Shown piece by piece: positions 42,922 to 52,652 of a stretch of 64,000 bases of DNA. Source of the stretch: Amycolatopsis solani (GTDB lineage: Bacteria; Actinomycetota; Actinomycetes; Mycobacteriales; Pseudonocardiaceae). The notes below the pieces were generated by a model. That model searched no databases. It saw only the letters and a program-made list of their open reading frames with translations, and was not told where the DNA came from. Location of the stretch: the NCBI RefSeq assembly GCF_033441515.1, contig NZ_JAWQJT010000003.1, forward strand, positions 124,001-188,000, given 5' to 3'. Each line of letters opens with the position of its first letter. The first letter of the stretch is position 1. Made by a program: the position numbers and the translations under genes.

Positions 42922-43728
42922 GTGCGAGAGCAGCGGGTCAAGGCCAACGGCATCGAGGTGAACGTGGCCGTCGCCGGGGAGGGGCCGGCTTTCCTGCTCC
43001 TGCACGGCTTTCCGCACACCTGGCGGCTCTGGAGCGAGGTCATCCCGCCCCTGGCCCGGCACCACCGGGTGATCGCGCCGGATCTGCGGGGGCTCGGGGC
43101 GAGCACCCGCGCCGAGGGCGGGTACGACGCGGGGACCCTCGCGGACGACGCCGAAGCGCTTCTCGACGCCTTGGACGTGCCGGAGGCGACGGTCGTCGGG
43201 ATCGACGCCGGGGCGCCGCCCGCGTTCTTGCTCGGGGTGCGGCGGCCCGGGCGGGTGCGGCGGCTCGTGCTCATGGAGTCGCTGCTCGGGCGCCTGCCCG
43301 GGGCCGAGGACTTCCTCCGCGGCGGGCCGCCGTGGTGGTTCGGGTTCCACGCCGTGCCCGGGCTGGCCGAGACGGTGCTCGCCGGCCACGAAGCCGAGTA
43401 CGTCGACTGGTTCCTCGCCGCCGGCACGCACGGACGCGGTGTGCCGGCGGCGATCCGGGACCACTTCGCCGCGGCGTACCAAGGGCGCGACGCCTTGCGG
43501 TGCGCCTTCGAGCACTACCGCGCCATGCCGGAAAGCGCGCGGCAGATCGCCGAGGCCGGCCGGCTCACCGTGCCCACGACGGCGATCGGCGCGCACCCGG
43601 TGGGCGACGCCCTCGCCCGCCAGCTGCGCCCGCTCGCCGACGACCTCACGACGCACCTCGTCGAGGACTGCGGCCACATCATCCCGCTGGACCGCCCCGA
43701 CGCCCTCCTCCCGCTCCTGCTCGCCTGA
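42922..43728 (+). CDS. alpha/beta hydrolase, epoxide hydrolase/dehalogenase type
   Basis: This 268-aa hydrolase has the oxyanion motif LLHGFPHTW. The nucleophile-elbow is GIDAGAP with aspartate (D95) in place of serine, so it groups with epoxide hydrolases and haloalkane dehalogenases. The catalytic His is in DCGHIIPLDRPD near the end. GTG 42922 has a strong GAGGAGGG five bases upstream. An in-frame ATG at 42898 lies inside the operator and is less likely. HxlR probably represses it. Confidence 0.9.
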   Translation: MREQRVKANGIEVNVAVAGEGPAFLLLHGFPHTWRLWSEVIPPLARHHRVIAPDLRGLGASTRAEGGYDAGTLADDAEALLDALDVPEATVVGIDAGAPPAFLLGVRRPGRVRRLVLMESLLGRLPGAEDFLRGGPPWWFGFHAVPGLAETVLAGHEAEYVDWFLAAGTHGRGVPAAIRDHFAAAYQGRDALRCAFEHYRAMPESARQIAEAGRLTVPTTAIGAHPVGDALARQLRPLADDLTTHLVEDCGHIIPLDRPDALLPLLLA

Positions 43729-43730
43729 CC

Positions 43731-43790
43731 GGCGTCAGCCTGACCAGCGTCACCCAGAACAGCGTCACCCAGAACAGCGTCAGCCGAGAC
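43731..43790. repeat. four 15-bp direct repeats
   Basis: Units start at 43731, 43746, 43761 and 43776 and follow the pattern RGCGTCANCCNGANC. The two central units are identical (AGCGTCACCCAGAAC). The array lies between convergent genes and covers the stop codon of the solute-binding protein. Confidence 0.85.
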
Positions 43791-44697
43791 CCTGCTGCGA
43801 CAGCCAGTCCTTCGCCACGTCCGCGGCCTTCTCGCCGTCGGAGTCGACGCGCTTGTTCAGCTCGCGCATCCCTTCCGTCGTCAGCTTCGCGCTCACGGCG
43901 TTCACCGCCGCCGCGAAGTCCGCGCCGCGCTCGTCGAGGACCTTCTTGTTCACCGCCGGGACCACGTTCTCGGTGGGCACCATGGCCAGGTCGTCCTTCA
44001 GCGCCACGTACTTCGGGTCGCCGGCCAGCGGGCTCACCGAGTCGACCGGGATCACCGTCACCGCGCCGGAATCGAGCTGCTGCACGCGCGGCCCGAGCTC
44101 CTGCACCGTCTGGAACGTCGCGTTCGTCAGCTTGTAGACGTCGGTGAAGCCCTTGAAGCACGTGACGCGCTTCTCGCACTCCGGGCCGCCGGCCAGCACG
44201 ACCTTGTCGAGCTTCTTCAGGTCGCCGATGCTCGCGATGCCGTTCGCCTTCGCCAGGTCGGCCTTCACGATGTAGGTGTTCTTGTCTTCGGCCGCGGCGT
44301 AGTCCAGCAGCGAGACGCCGCTGGGCTCGAGCAGCTTCGCCAGCTGCTCGTGTTCGCCCTTCGCGTCCTTCACCGGCTCCTGGCCGAAGCCCGCGGCGAT
44401 CGCCGAGCCCTGGTACTCCGGGATGAACTGCAGCTCGCCCGACTTCAGCGACGGGTAGATCAGCTCCCGCGAGCCCAGGTTCAGCTTCTTCGTCACCGGG
44501 TAGCCCTTGGCTTCCAGCGCGCCCGCGTAGATCTCGGCCAAGATCTGGCTGTCGGTGAAGTTGAAGGACGCGACGACGATCGGCGCCCCGCCCTTGCCCG
44601 CCGCGGCGGGCTTGTCGTCCCCGCCGCCGCACGCTGTCAGGCCCAGAGCGGCCACCGCCACCAGCGCGGCCACTCGGATGTTCCGGGTCCAGCCCAC
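43780..44697 (-). CDS. OpuAC-type substrate-binding lipoprotein
   Basis: This 305-aa protein has a lipoprotein signal (LGLTACGGG; lipidated Cys near residue 23). An OpuAC/ProX-type binding domain starts at VASFNFTDSQILAEIYAGALEAKGYPV in two pieces. Such proteins deliver betaine, choline or other quaternary ligands to an ABC importer, but no permease or ATPase is adjacent. It may be an orphan binding protein or serve an importer elsewhere. GTG 44697 has AAAGGAGAG upstream. It follows two flavin monooxygenase genes on the same strand, 75 bases away. Confidence 0.88.
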   Translation of the reverse strand: MGWTRNIRVAALVAVAALGLTACGGGDDKPAAAGKGGAPIVVASFNFTDSQILAEIYAGALEAKGYPVTKKLNLGSRELIYPSLKSGELQFIPEYQGSAIAAGFGQEPVKDAKGEHEQLAKLLEPSGVSLLDYAAAEDKNTYIVKADLAKANGIASIGDLKKLDKVVLAGGPECEKRVTCFKGFTDVYKLTNATFQTVQELGPRVQQLDSGAVTVIPVDSVSPLAGDPKYVALKDDLAMVPTENVVPAVNKKVLDERGADFAAAVNAVSAKLTTEGMRELNKRVDSDGEKAADVAKDWLSQQGLG

Positions 44698-44772
44698 GTC
44701 CCACTCTCCTTTGTCAAGATCGGACGGTCAGGACCCTAACCAGCACCACCGACAGAAACCACATCCTGGGAT

Positions 44773-46056
44773 TCACCCGGCCAGGTGCTCACGCAGCGTC
44801 GAGCCCGCGTATTCGGTCCGGTACCGGCCCTTGGCCTGCAGGATCGGCACGACGTGGTCGACGAACGCGGTCAGCTCGTAGGGCAGCGTCGATCCCATGA
44901 TGGTGAACCCGTCGACGGCCCCGGCGTCCTGCCAGGTGAGCACGTGGTCGGCGAGCTGCTCCGGCGTGCCGACGAAGTGGACCTGCCCCGCTCCCCCGGT
45001 GATCTTCGCCGCGATCTCGCGCAGCGGGGCCTCGGGTCGCTCCCGCGCCGCCGCCGCGAGCTGCTGCAGCCGCGACGACCCGCCCTCGGCCCGCAGCTCG
45101 GCGGGCAGCGGCGCGTCCGGGTCGAACGCGTCCGGGTCGAGGCCCGCGGTGTACAACGCGTTCTGCCAGCGGAACTCCGGGCTGGCCAGCTCTTCGAGCC
45201 GCTCCGCGCGGGCCTTCGCCTCGGCCTCGGTGCCGCCGAGGGTCACCATCAGGGCGGGCAGCACCCGCACCTTCGACGGGTCCCGGCCCGCCGCGACGAC
45301 CTGGGCGTCCAGCTCGGCGCGGAACTTCACCGCCGCCTCCAGCGACGGCGGCCCGGAGAACACGAGCTCCGCGTACCGGGCCGCGAGCCCGATCCCGGCG
45401 GCCGACTGCCCCGCCTGGACGAGCACCGGCCGCCCCTGCGGCGACCGCGGGAACGGCAGGACGCCTTCGACGTCGTAGAACCGGCCGTGGAACCGCGGCG
45501 CGTGCAGCTTGGCGCGGTCGGCCCAGACGCCGTTCTCGCGGTCGCCGACGATCGCGTCGTCGTCCCAGCTGTCCCACGCCCGGGTGACGACGTCGACGAA
45601 CTCGTGCGCGCGCTCGTACCGGTCGGCGTGGTCGGGGTGGGCCTTCTCGCCGAAGTTCGCCGCGGCCAGCGAGGTGATGGTGGTGACGATGTTCCAGCCC
45701 GCGCGCCCGCCGCTGAGGTGGTCCAGCGTGGCGAACCGCCGGGCGAGCTCCCACGGCTTGTTGTAGGTCGTCGAACCGGTGCCGATCAGGCCGATCTTCT
45801 CGGTGACCGCGGCCAGCGCGGAGAGCACGGCGATCGGGTCGAACTGCGTCTGCGGCAGGTGGGTGACGCGGTATTCGGCGATGGCGATGTTGTCGGCCAG
45901 GAAGATCGAGTCCATCAGGCCGCGCTCGGCCGTCCGCGCGATATCGGCGTAGTACGGCAGCCCGAGCACCCCGCGGACGTCGTCGCCGACCACGCGCCAC
46001 GCGGATTCGTGGTAGCCGTTCGGCCAGATGAACGCGTTGAAGTGCAGGGAATTCAC
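44773..46056 (-). CDS. NtaA/DszA-family FMN-dependent monooxygenase
   Basis: This 427-aa enzyme is of the bacterial luciferase superfamily. It has the NtaA/SnaA/DszA group phrases FLADNIAIAEYR, IGTGSTTYNKPWELARRFATLDHLSGGRAGWN (in parts) and PVLVQAGQSAAG. Such two-component monooxygenases act on nitrilotriacetate, sulfones or related small molecules and need FMNH2 from a separate reductase. GTG 46056 overlaps the preceding LLM gene as GTGA, so both are translated together. The substrate is not known. Confidence 0.9.
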   Translation of the reverse strand: MNSLHFNAFIWPNGYHESAWRVVGDDVRGVLGLPYYADIARTAERGLMDSIFLADNIAIAEYRVTHLPQTQFDPIAVLSALAAVTEKIGLIGTGSTTYNKPWELARRFATLDHLSGGRAGWNIVTTITSLAAANFGEKAHPDHADRYERAHEFVDVVTRAWDSWDDDAIVGDRENGVWADRAKLHAPRFHGRFYDVEGVLPFPRSPQGRPVLVQAGQSAAGIGLAARYAELVFSGPPSLEAAVKFRAELDAQVVAAGRDPSKVRVLPALMVTLGGTEAEAKARAERLEELASPEFRWQNALYTAGLDPDAFDPDAPLPAELRAEGGSSRLQQLAAAARERPEAPLREIAAKITGGAGQVHFVGTPEQLADHVLTWQDAGAVDGFTIMGSTLPYELTAFVDHVVPILQAKGRYRTEYAGSTLREHLAG

Positions 46057-47189
46057 AGCGCGGCTCCTTCGATGGTGCGTGCCGCGTCGGCGGCGGTGCG
46101 CCCGTGGACGGCCGGGCGACCGCCGTACGGGTCCTGGTCGGTCCACAGTGTCGTCGGCGCCGCGGCGCGCACCACGGGCACGACCTCGGCGGCGAACCGT
46201 TCGAGCATGGCGAGCTGCTGCTCGTGCGGGATCATCGTGGGCAGGCTGAAGGACTGCAAGTCGTGGCCGTAGGCCTCGTGCCACCACAGGATCTTCTCGG
46301 TGATCTGCCGCGGGCTGCCCACCAGCACGGGGCCGCGCGCGATCGCGTCGTCGATGGTCGGGAACTCCATCGCGTTGCCCGGCGTGTGGTTGCCGGGCTG
46401 GTTGAAGTATTCGACAATCCGCTCGTAGGTGGGGCCGAACGCCTCACGTGCCTCCTGCGTGGTGTCGGCCAGGTACAGGAACCCGGCCCCCGCCCCGACG
46501 TAGGCGAAGCGCGGGTCGTGGCCGTGCTCGGCGTAGTGCTTGCGGTAGTGCTCGATCAGCACGGTGTAGTTGTCGCGCGGCTGGATCGCGTTGGCCGAGA
46601 AGAGCGGGTCGCCCCACTGGGCCGCCAGCTCGGCCGACGTCACCGTCGTCGCCGACCCGTGCCAGACGCGGGGCGCGCCGGCGAACGGGCGCGGCAGGCT
46701 GGTGACCTCCTGCAGCGGACCGCGGAAGCGGCCGGTCCACGTGACGTCCTCCTCGCGCCAGAGCCGCCGCAGCAGCTCGTACTTCTCCGCGAGCGCGTCC
46801 CACTGGTCGCCGTTGCCGATGCCGAACATCGGCAGCTGGCGCAGCTCGTTGCCCTTGCCGATCACCAGCTCCAGCCGGCCGCGGGACAGCTGGTCGACGG
46901 TGGCGTAGTCCTCCGCCACGCGCAGCGGGTCGTGGACCGACAGCACCGAGACGCCGGTCTGGATCCGGACGCGGCTCGTCGTCGCGGCGATCGCCCCGAG
47001 CAGCACGGTGACGCCGCTGCTCAGGAAGTGCCCGGCGTGGCGTTCGCCGAGCGCGACGGCGTCGAAACCGAACTCCTCGGCGTAGCGCGCCGAGGTGAGC
47101 GCCTGCGCGAAGCGCTCGTCGGTGCGGATCCGGCGACCGGTCACCGGGTTCGTCAGGTGGGGCAGGATGTCCAGGACCTGGAATCTCAT
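46053..47189 (-). CDS. LLM-class flavin-dependent oxidoreductase
   Basis: This 378-aa luciferase-like enzyme is of a different subgroup from its neighbour. It has EEFGFDAVALGERHAGHFLSSG, IQTGVSVLSVHDPLRVAEDYATVDQLSRGRLELVIGKGN (in parts) and a C-terminal GSPRQITEKI. It is likely FMN- or F420-dependent. Paired LLM genes with a binding protein suggest uptake and oxidation of one organic compound, perhaps a sulfur or nitrogen source. The start is ATG 47189. Confidence 0.88.
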   Translation of the reverse strand: MRFQVLDILPHLTNPVTGRRIRTDERFAQALTSARYAEEFGFDAVALGERHAGHFLSSGVTVLLGAIAATTSRVRIQTGVSVLSVHDPLRVAEDYATVDQLSRGRLELVIGKGNELRQLPMFGIGNGDQWDALAEKYELLRRLWREEDVTWTGRFRGPLQEVTSLPRPFAGAPRVWHGSATTVTSAELAAQWGDPLFSANAIQPRDNYTVLIEHYRKHYAEHGHDPRFAYVGAGAGFLYLADTTQEAREAFGPTYERIVEYFNQPGNHTPGNAMEFPTIDDAIARGPVLVGSPRQITEKILWWHEAYGHDLQSFSLPTMIPHEQQLAMLERFAAEVVPVVRAAAPTTLWTDQDPYGGRPAVHGRTAADAARTIEGAAL

Positions 47190-47276
47190 CGCGGGTTCCT
47201 CGCTCGCGCCGGGGGTACGCGGTCATCGTGCAGAAACCGGTCCATCCCGCGGCGGCCGTTCCACCCTTCGGACGGC

Positions 47277-47819
47277 TCAGGCGCGCCGGAGCCCATTGAC
47301 CAGGACCCGCACGAGCCGGCGTGGGTCGTAGGCGGTGCCCGCGCCGGCGCACAGGCTGCCGACGCCGCGCATCAGCTCGTACGGGTCCTGGCCCGGCTCG
47401 ATCTCGCCGGCCGCGGCGGCCGCTTCCAGCAGGTCGGTGCACACCGGGCCGAGGCGCTCGAGGAAGTAGGCGTGCAGCGGGTCGTAGCACGCTTCGTCGG
47501 ACTGCAGCACCGACGCGAGCCCCTGCTTGGTGATGACGAAGTCGACGAACCGGTCGATCCACGCCACGAGCGCGCGGTGCGGCCCCGGTTCGCTCGCGAG
47601 CAGCGCCGGCCCGGCTTCGGCCAGCGACTCGACCTGCAGCCGGTACACCGCGAGGATCAGGTCCGCGCGGGTCGGGTAGTGGCGGTAGATGGTCGCCGTA
47701 CCCACCCCGGCCCGGGCGGCGATCTCCCGGATCGGGGCTTCGACGCCGGAGGTCACGAACACCGCCGCCGCGGCCTCCAGGACGTTCTCGGCGTTGCGCC
47801 GCGCGTCGGCACGCTTCAC
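47277..47819 (-). CDS. TetR-family regulator
   Basis: This 180-aa repressor has the N-terminal HTH GVEAPIREIAARAGVGTATIYRHYPTRADL, read in pieces, and a TetR_C-like ligand domain. GTG 47819 overlaps the hydrolase stop as GTGA, so regulator and enzyme form one operon. The paired GGGACAGTGTCCC sites before the hydrolase are its likely operators. Confidence 0.9.
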   Translation of the reverse strand: MKRADARRNAENVLEAAAAVFVTSGVEAPIREIAARAGVGTATIYRHYPTRADLILAVYRLQVESLAEAGPALLASEPGPHRALVAWIDRFVDFVITKQGLASVLQSDEACYDPLHAYFLERLGPVCTDLLEAAAAAGEIEPGQDPYELMRGVGSLCAGAGTAYDPRRLVRVLVNGLRRA

Positions 47820-48547
47820 GCCCGCAGGCTACCGGCCCGCACCCCGACGTCCAGCAGCAGCGCGGCGAGCGCCGCCGGTTCGGTGATCATGCAGTCGTGG
47901 CCGGTGGCCAGCTCCCGCACGTCGGCGGGCTCGCCGTTCGGCTGCACGGCGGGCACCGGGCGCCGGTCGAACCCGCCGGGCTTGACGGTGCAGTGGATGT
48001 GCGTACGCGGGATCGCGGCCAGCGCCGGGTTGTCCATGGCCACCGGTTCCTCCAGGCACCGCAGGGACTGATCGCCCAGCATGGTCCGCACCCAGGCGAC
48101 GTCCCCGGGATCGGTCACCCCGAACAGGCCGAAGGGCGCGGGCAGCTCGGGCAGCGGCGGCACGCGCCAGCCGGTCCCGAGCATGGTCCGGCTGATCGGC
48201 ATGACGTCGAGCGCGTTCTCCCCGTCGGTGGGCACCATCGCGTCGAGGTAGACGAGCCGCGCGACGCGCTCGGGCACCTGGTTGGCCACCGCGGAGATCA
48301 CCATGCCGGCGTAGCTGTGCCCGACGAGGACGACGTCGTGCAGGTTTTCTTCGACCAGCAGCCGCACGACGTCGGCGGTGTGCGTGCCGAGCCCGACGTC
48401 CGGGCCGAGCAGGTGCGCGGTCTCGCCGTAGCCGGTCAGCGTCGGGGTGAAGACCCGGCGCCCGCTCGCGGCCAGGTGGGGCACGACCCGCGCCCAGGCC
48501 TGCCCGGTGTGCCAAGCGCCGTGGACCAGCACGTACGTCGTCGTCAT
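47816..48547 (-). CDS. alpha/beta hydrolase (serine nucleophile)
   Basis: This 243-aa hydrolase has the oxyanion motif VHGAWHTGQAW, nucleophile-elbow GHSYAG (Ser near residue 78) and catalytic histidine in ATGHDCMITEP. It resembles small esterases often annotated as hydroxynitrile-lyase-like. It is the first gene of an operon with a TetR regulator. The substrate is not known. Confidence 0.9.
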   Translation of the reverse strand: MTTTYVLVHGAWHTGQAWARVVPHLAASGRRVFTPTLTGYGETAHLLGPDVGLGTHTADVVRLLVEENLHDVVLVGHSYAGMVISAVANQVPERVARLVYLDAMVPTDGENALDVMPISRTMLGTGWRVPPLPELPAPFGLFGVTDPGDVAWVRTMLGDQSLRCLEEPVAMDNPALAAIPRTHIHCTVKPGGFDRRPVPAVQPNGEPADVRELATGHDCMITEPAALAALLLDVGVRAGSLRA

Positions 48548-48566
48548 GAGAGGTCACCCTTCAAGT

Positions 48567-48603
48567 GGGACAGTGTCCCGGTTACTATATGGGACACTGT
48601 CCC
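48567..48603. promoter_or_regulatory. two TetR operators around the hydrolase promoter
   Basis: GGGACAGTGTCCC (48567-48579) and GGGACACTGTCCC (48591-48603) are palindromes 24 bases apart, each followed by GGTTA. TATAGT between them on the minus strand fits a -10 element. Confidence 0.85.
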
Positions 48604-48733
48604 GGTTAAGGCGAGCGGCTCGAAATCTGGGCATCCCACCAGACTTCGCGCCCGGCGCTGGGCCACGCCCACCCCTCGGCGGTTCACTGGGCGTTCCCCG
48701 CGTGTGCGGGCGGAGAAGGGGGACCCCGGCGCC

Positions 48734-49348
48734 ATGCGGATGGCCGAACTCAGCGCGGAGACCGGTGTTCCGGTCGCGACCGTCAAGTACTACCTGCGCG
48801 AGGGCCTGCTGCCCGCGGGACGGCGGGTCGGGCCCAACCAGGCGCAGTACACCCCCGAGCACGTCAAGCGGCTGCGGCTCGTCTGCGCGCTGCGGGAGAT
48901 CGGCGGGCTGTCGCTGGCGGAGGTGGCCGACGTGCTCGGGGTGCTCGACGCCGGGCGCGCGGCCCGGGTCGTGCTCGGGGCCGCGCAGGACGGGCGGGTC
49001 ACCGTGCGGCCGGTTTCCGCGGCGGCGCGGGCGTGGGCGCTCGGGCGGGTCGGCGAACTGCTCGGCGGGACGGCCGACGACACCGATCCCGCCGTGGCGA
49101 ACCTGGTCACCGTGCTGGCCGTCTGCCACGGCCTCGGGCACGACGCCGTCTCCGGGAAGCTCGCCGAGTACGCCGACCTCGCGCGTGCGGTCGCGGCCGT
49201 CGACGCGGCCCTGATCGACGACGTCGGCCCGGCGCGGCGCCCCGCCGAAACCGCGCTCATCACCACGCTGCTCGGCGAACGGCTTTTCGCCGGGTTGAGG
49301 CACTTCGCGCTCGTCGCCGCGCTGGACGTGGCGCCGGCCGAAGCCTGA
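48734..49348 (+). CDS. MerR-family regulator
   Basis: This 204-aa regulator has an N-terminal MerR winged helix (MAELSAETGVPVATVKYYLREGLLP) and a C-terminal helical region without cysteine or drug-binding landmarks. Starts at ATG 48734 or 48740 are both possible. GAAGGGGGA lies some 12 bases upstream of the first. The ligand and targets are not known. It is convergent with enolase. Confidence 0.88.
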   Translation: MRMAELSAETGVPVATVKYYLREGLLPAGRRVGPNQAQYTPEHVKRLRLVCALREIGGLSLAEVADVLGVLDAGRAARVVLGAAQDGRVTVRPVSAAARAWALGRVGELLGGTADDTDPAVANLVTVLAVCHGLGHDAVSGKLAEYADLARAVAAVDAALIDDVGPARRPAETALITTLLGERLFAGLRHFALVAALDVAPAEA

Positions 49349-49375
49349 CGCCGGGACCGCGCGGTCCCGGCGTCA
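49346..49375. terminator. 30-bp perfect palindrome between merR-type gene and eno
   Basis: TGACGCCGGGACCGC is followed by its exact complement (49361-49375). The palindrome includes the MerR-type stop codon and lies 8 bases from the enolase stop, so it can act in both directions. Confidence 0.8.
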
Positions 49376-49382
49376 GACCGGC

Positions 49383-50825
<1,443 letters not shown>

Positions 50826-50873
50826 CTAGCGTTCCGCCGGAACCCACCCCCGAGTCCGAAGTGGAGCGCCAGC

Positions 50874-51905
50874 ATGCCCATCGCCACCCCCGAGGTCTAC
50901 CGTGAGATGCTCGACCGGGCGAAGGCGAACCAATTCGCCTACCCGGCCATCAACGTGACCTCGTCCGAGACCGTGAACGCCGCCATCCGCGGGTTCGCCG
51001 AGGCGGAGAGCGACGGGATCATCCAGTTCTCCACCGGCGGCGCCGAGTTCGCCTCCGGCCAGAAGGTCAAGGACATGGTCGTCGGCGCCACCGCGCTGGC
51101 CGAATTCGCGCAGGTCGTGGCCGCGAAGTACGACGTGAACGTCGCGCTGCACACCGACCACTGCCCCAAGGACAAGCTCGACGGCTTCGTCCGCCCGCTC
51201 ATCGACATCTCCATCGAGCGCGTCAAGAACGGCCAGAACCCGCTGTTCCAGTCCCACATGTGGGACGGCTCCGCCATCGACCTCGACGAAAACCTCGAGA
51301 TCGCCGCGGAACTGCTCGCCAAGACCGCCGCCGCCCACATCATCCTCGAAGTCGAGATCGGCGTCGTCGGCGGCGAAGAAGACGGCGTCGAAGCCGAAAT
51401 CAACGAAAAGCTCTACACCGCCGAAGGCGACTTCCTCAAGACCATCGACGCCCTCGGCGCCGGCGAGAAGGGCCGCTACCTGCTCGCGGCCACCTTCGGC
51501 AACGTCCACGGCGTGTACAAGCCCGGCAACGTCAAGCTCCGCCCCGACGTCCTCAAGGGCGGCCAGGAAGCCGCGGCCAAGAAGCTCGGCCTCGACCCCG
51601 GCGCCAAGCCCTTCGAGCTGGTCTTCCACGGCGGCTCCGGCTCGCTGCCGGAGGAGATCCGCGAGGCGGTGTCCTACGGCGTGGTGAAGATGAACGTCGA
51701 CACCGACACCCAGTACGCCTTCACCCGCCCGATCGTGGACCACTTCTTCAAGAACTACGACGGCGTCCTGAAGATCGACGGCGAGGTCGGCAACAAGAAG
51801 GTCTACGACCCACGCTCGTACCTGAAGGCCGCCGAGACCGGCATGGCCGCGCGGATCGTCGAAGCCTGCGAAGCGCTCGGCTCGGCCGGCACCCGGCTGA
51901 AGTAA
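50874..51905 (+). CDS. fbaA: class II fructose-bisphosphate aldolase
   Basis: This 343-aa zinc aldolase has the metal ligands in ALHTDHCPKDKL, LEVEIGVVGGEEDG, and the phosphate loop FHGGSGSLPEEI followed by KMNVDTDTQYAF. It cleaves fructose 1,6-bisphosphate in the glycolytic and gluconeogenic direction. ATG 50874 follows GTGGAG. It is divergent from enolase, so two glycolytic genes share one intergenic region of 207 bases. Confidence 0.97.
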   Translation: MPIATPEVYREMLDRAKANQFAYPAINVTSSETVNAAIRGFAEAESDGIIQFSTGGAEFASGQKVKDMVVGATALAEFAQVVAAKYDVNVALHTDHCPKDKLDGFVRPLIDISIERVKNGQNPLFQSHMWDGSAIDLDENLEIAAELLAKTAAAHIILEVEIGVVGGEEDGVEAEINEKLYTAEGDFLKTIDALGAGEKGRYLLAATFGNVHGVYKPGNVKLRPDVLKGGQEAAAKKLGLDPGAKPFELVFHGGSGSLPEEIREAVSYGVVKMNVDTDTQYAFTRPIVDHFFKNYDGVLKIDGEVGNKKVYDPRSYLKAAETGMAARIVEACEALGSAGTRLK

Positions 51906-51912
51906 CCGATTT

Positions 51913-52353
51913 TCAGGTTTCCCGGAGGATCCGGGTGATTTCCCCCGGATCCTCCGACGCGCGCAGGACGTCGAGGTGCGTCGGGTGCGCGAGCAGCGCG
52001 GTGATCCGGCAGAGGATTTCGACGTGCTCGGCAGCGGAAGCGGCGATCGCGATGGAGATCGTAACCCGTTCGCCGTCCCACGGCACGGGAGCGGTGAACC
52101 GGGTGAACGCCAGCCCCGGGTTCACCAGGAGGTAGTCGTGGACGTGCAGTGCGTGCGGAACGGCGATCCCGTGCCCGAGGTAGGTCGACGCACGGCGTTC
52201 CCGCGCGTGCAGCGAGTCACTGTATCCCGTGTGGACGGAGCCGGACCGTTCGAGCGATTTTCCGATGTGTGCCAACGCTTCCCAGCGGGTGGCCGCCGGG
52301 ACGTCCAGCTCCACCGAGCGCACGGACAGGGACAGCACTTTTTCGTTCGTCAC
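51913..52353 (-). CDS. PTS EIIA protein (fructose/mannitol type)
   Basis: This 146-aa single-domain EIIA has the phosphorylated histidine in GIAVPH (H67, matching the H65 region of mannitol EIIA). It would accept phosphate from HPr and pass it to an EIIB, but no EIIB/EIIC or HPr gene is nearby. A regulatory role like PtsN, or service to a remote transporter, is possible. The start is GTG 52353. Its 3' end is 7 bases from the aldolase gene. Confidence 0.88.
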   Translation of the reverse strand: MTNEKVLSLSVRSVELDVPAATRWEALAHIGKSLERSGSVHTGYSDSLHARERRASTYLGHGIAVPHALHVHDYLLVNPGLAFTRFTAPVPWDGERVTISIAIAASAAEHVEILCRITALLAHPTHLDVLRASEDPGEITRILRET

Positions 52354-52652
52354 TGATTACGTTCTTTCCTGGGGATGCGGAGAAAAGACGGCCGGGTCAC
52401 GTCGTCGTGCGCGCTCACCGTACGCCACGGCCACGCGATCCGGCGAAAACCCGGTCGCGCGTCACACCATTCGGAGAATTACGCGAAAATACTTCGAATC
52501 CATTGTCCGGTGCCGTTGTCAAGCGATTCCGGCGAAGTCTGGGGGAATCCGGGTCGGCGGCCCGGCCGGGGCCGGTGCCGCGCGCGTCCGGCCGATGGGC
52601 CAGGCTGGGAACGCCGGAACGGACCCGGCGATCGCGCGCGGACGGGAGAACT
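52354..52652. other. 299-base intergenic region, relatively AT-rich
   Basis: No gene is seen. The stretch around 52480-52530 is clearly richer in A and T than its surroundings and probably holds the promoter of the first LAL gene and that of the EIIA gene. No clear -35/-10 pair or operator could be identified. Confidence 0.6.

Noticed and set aside
43731..43790. possible CRISPR or attachment site
   Set aside because: Units are only 15 bp with no spacers, and no integrase or cas gene is present.
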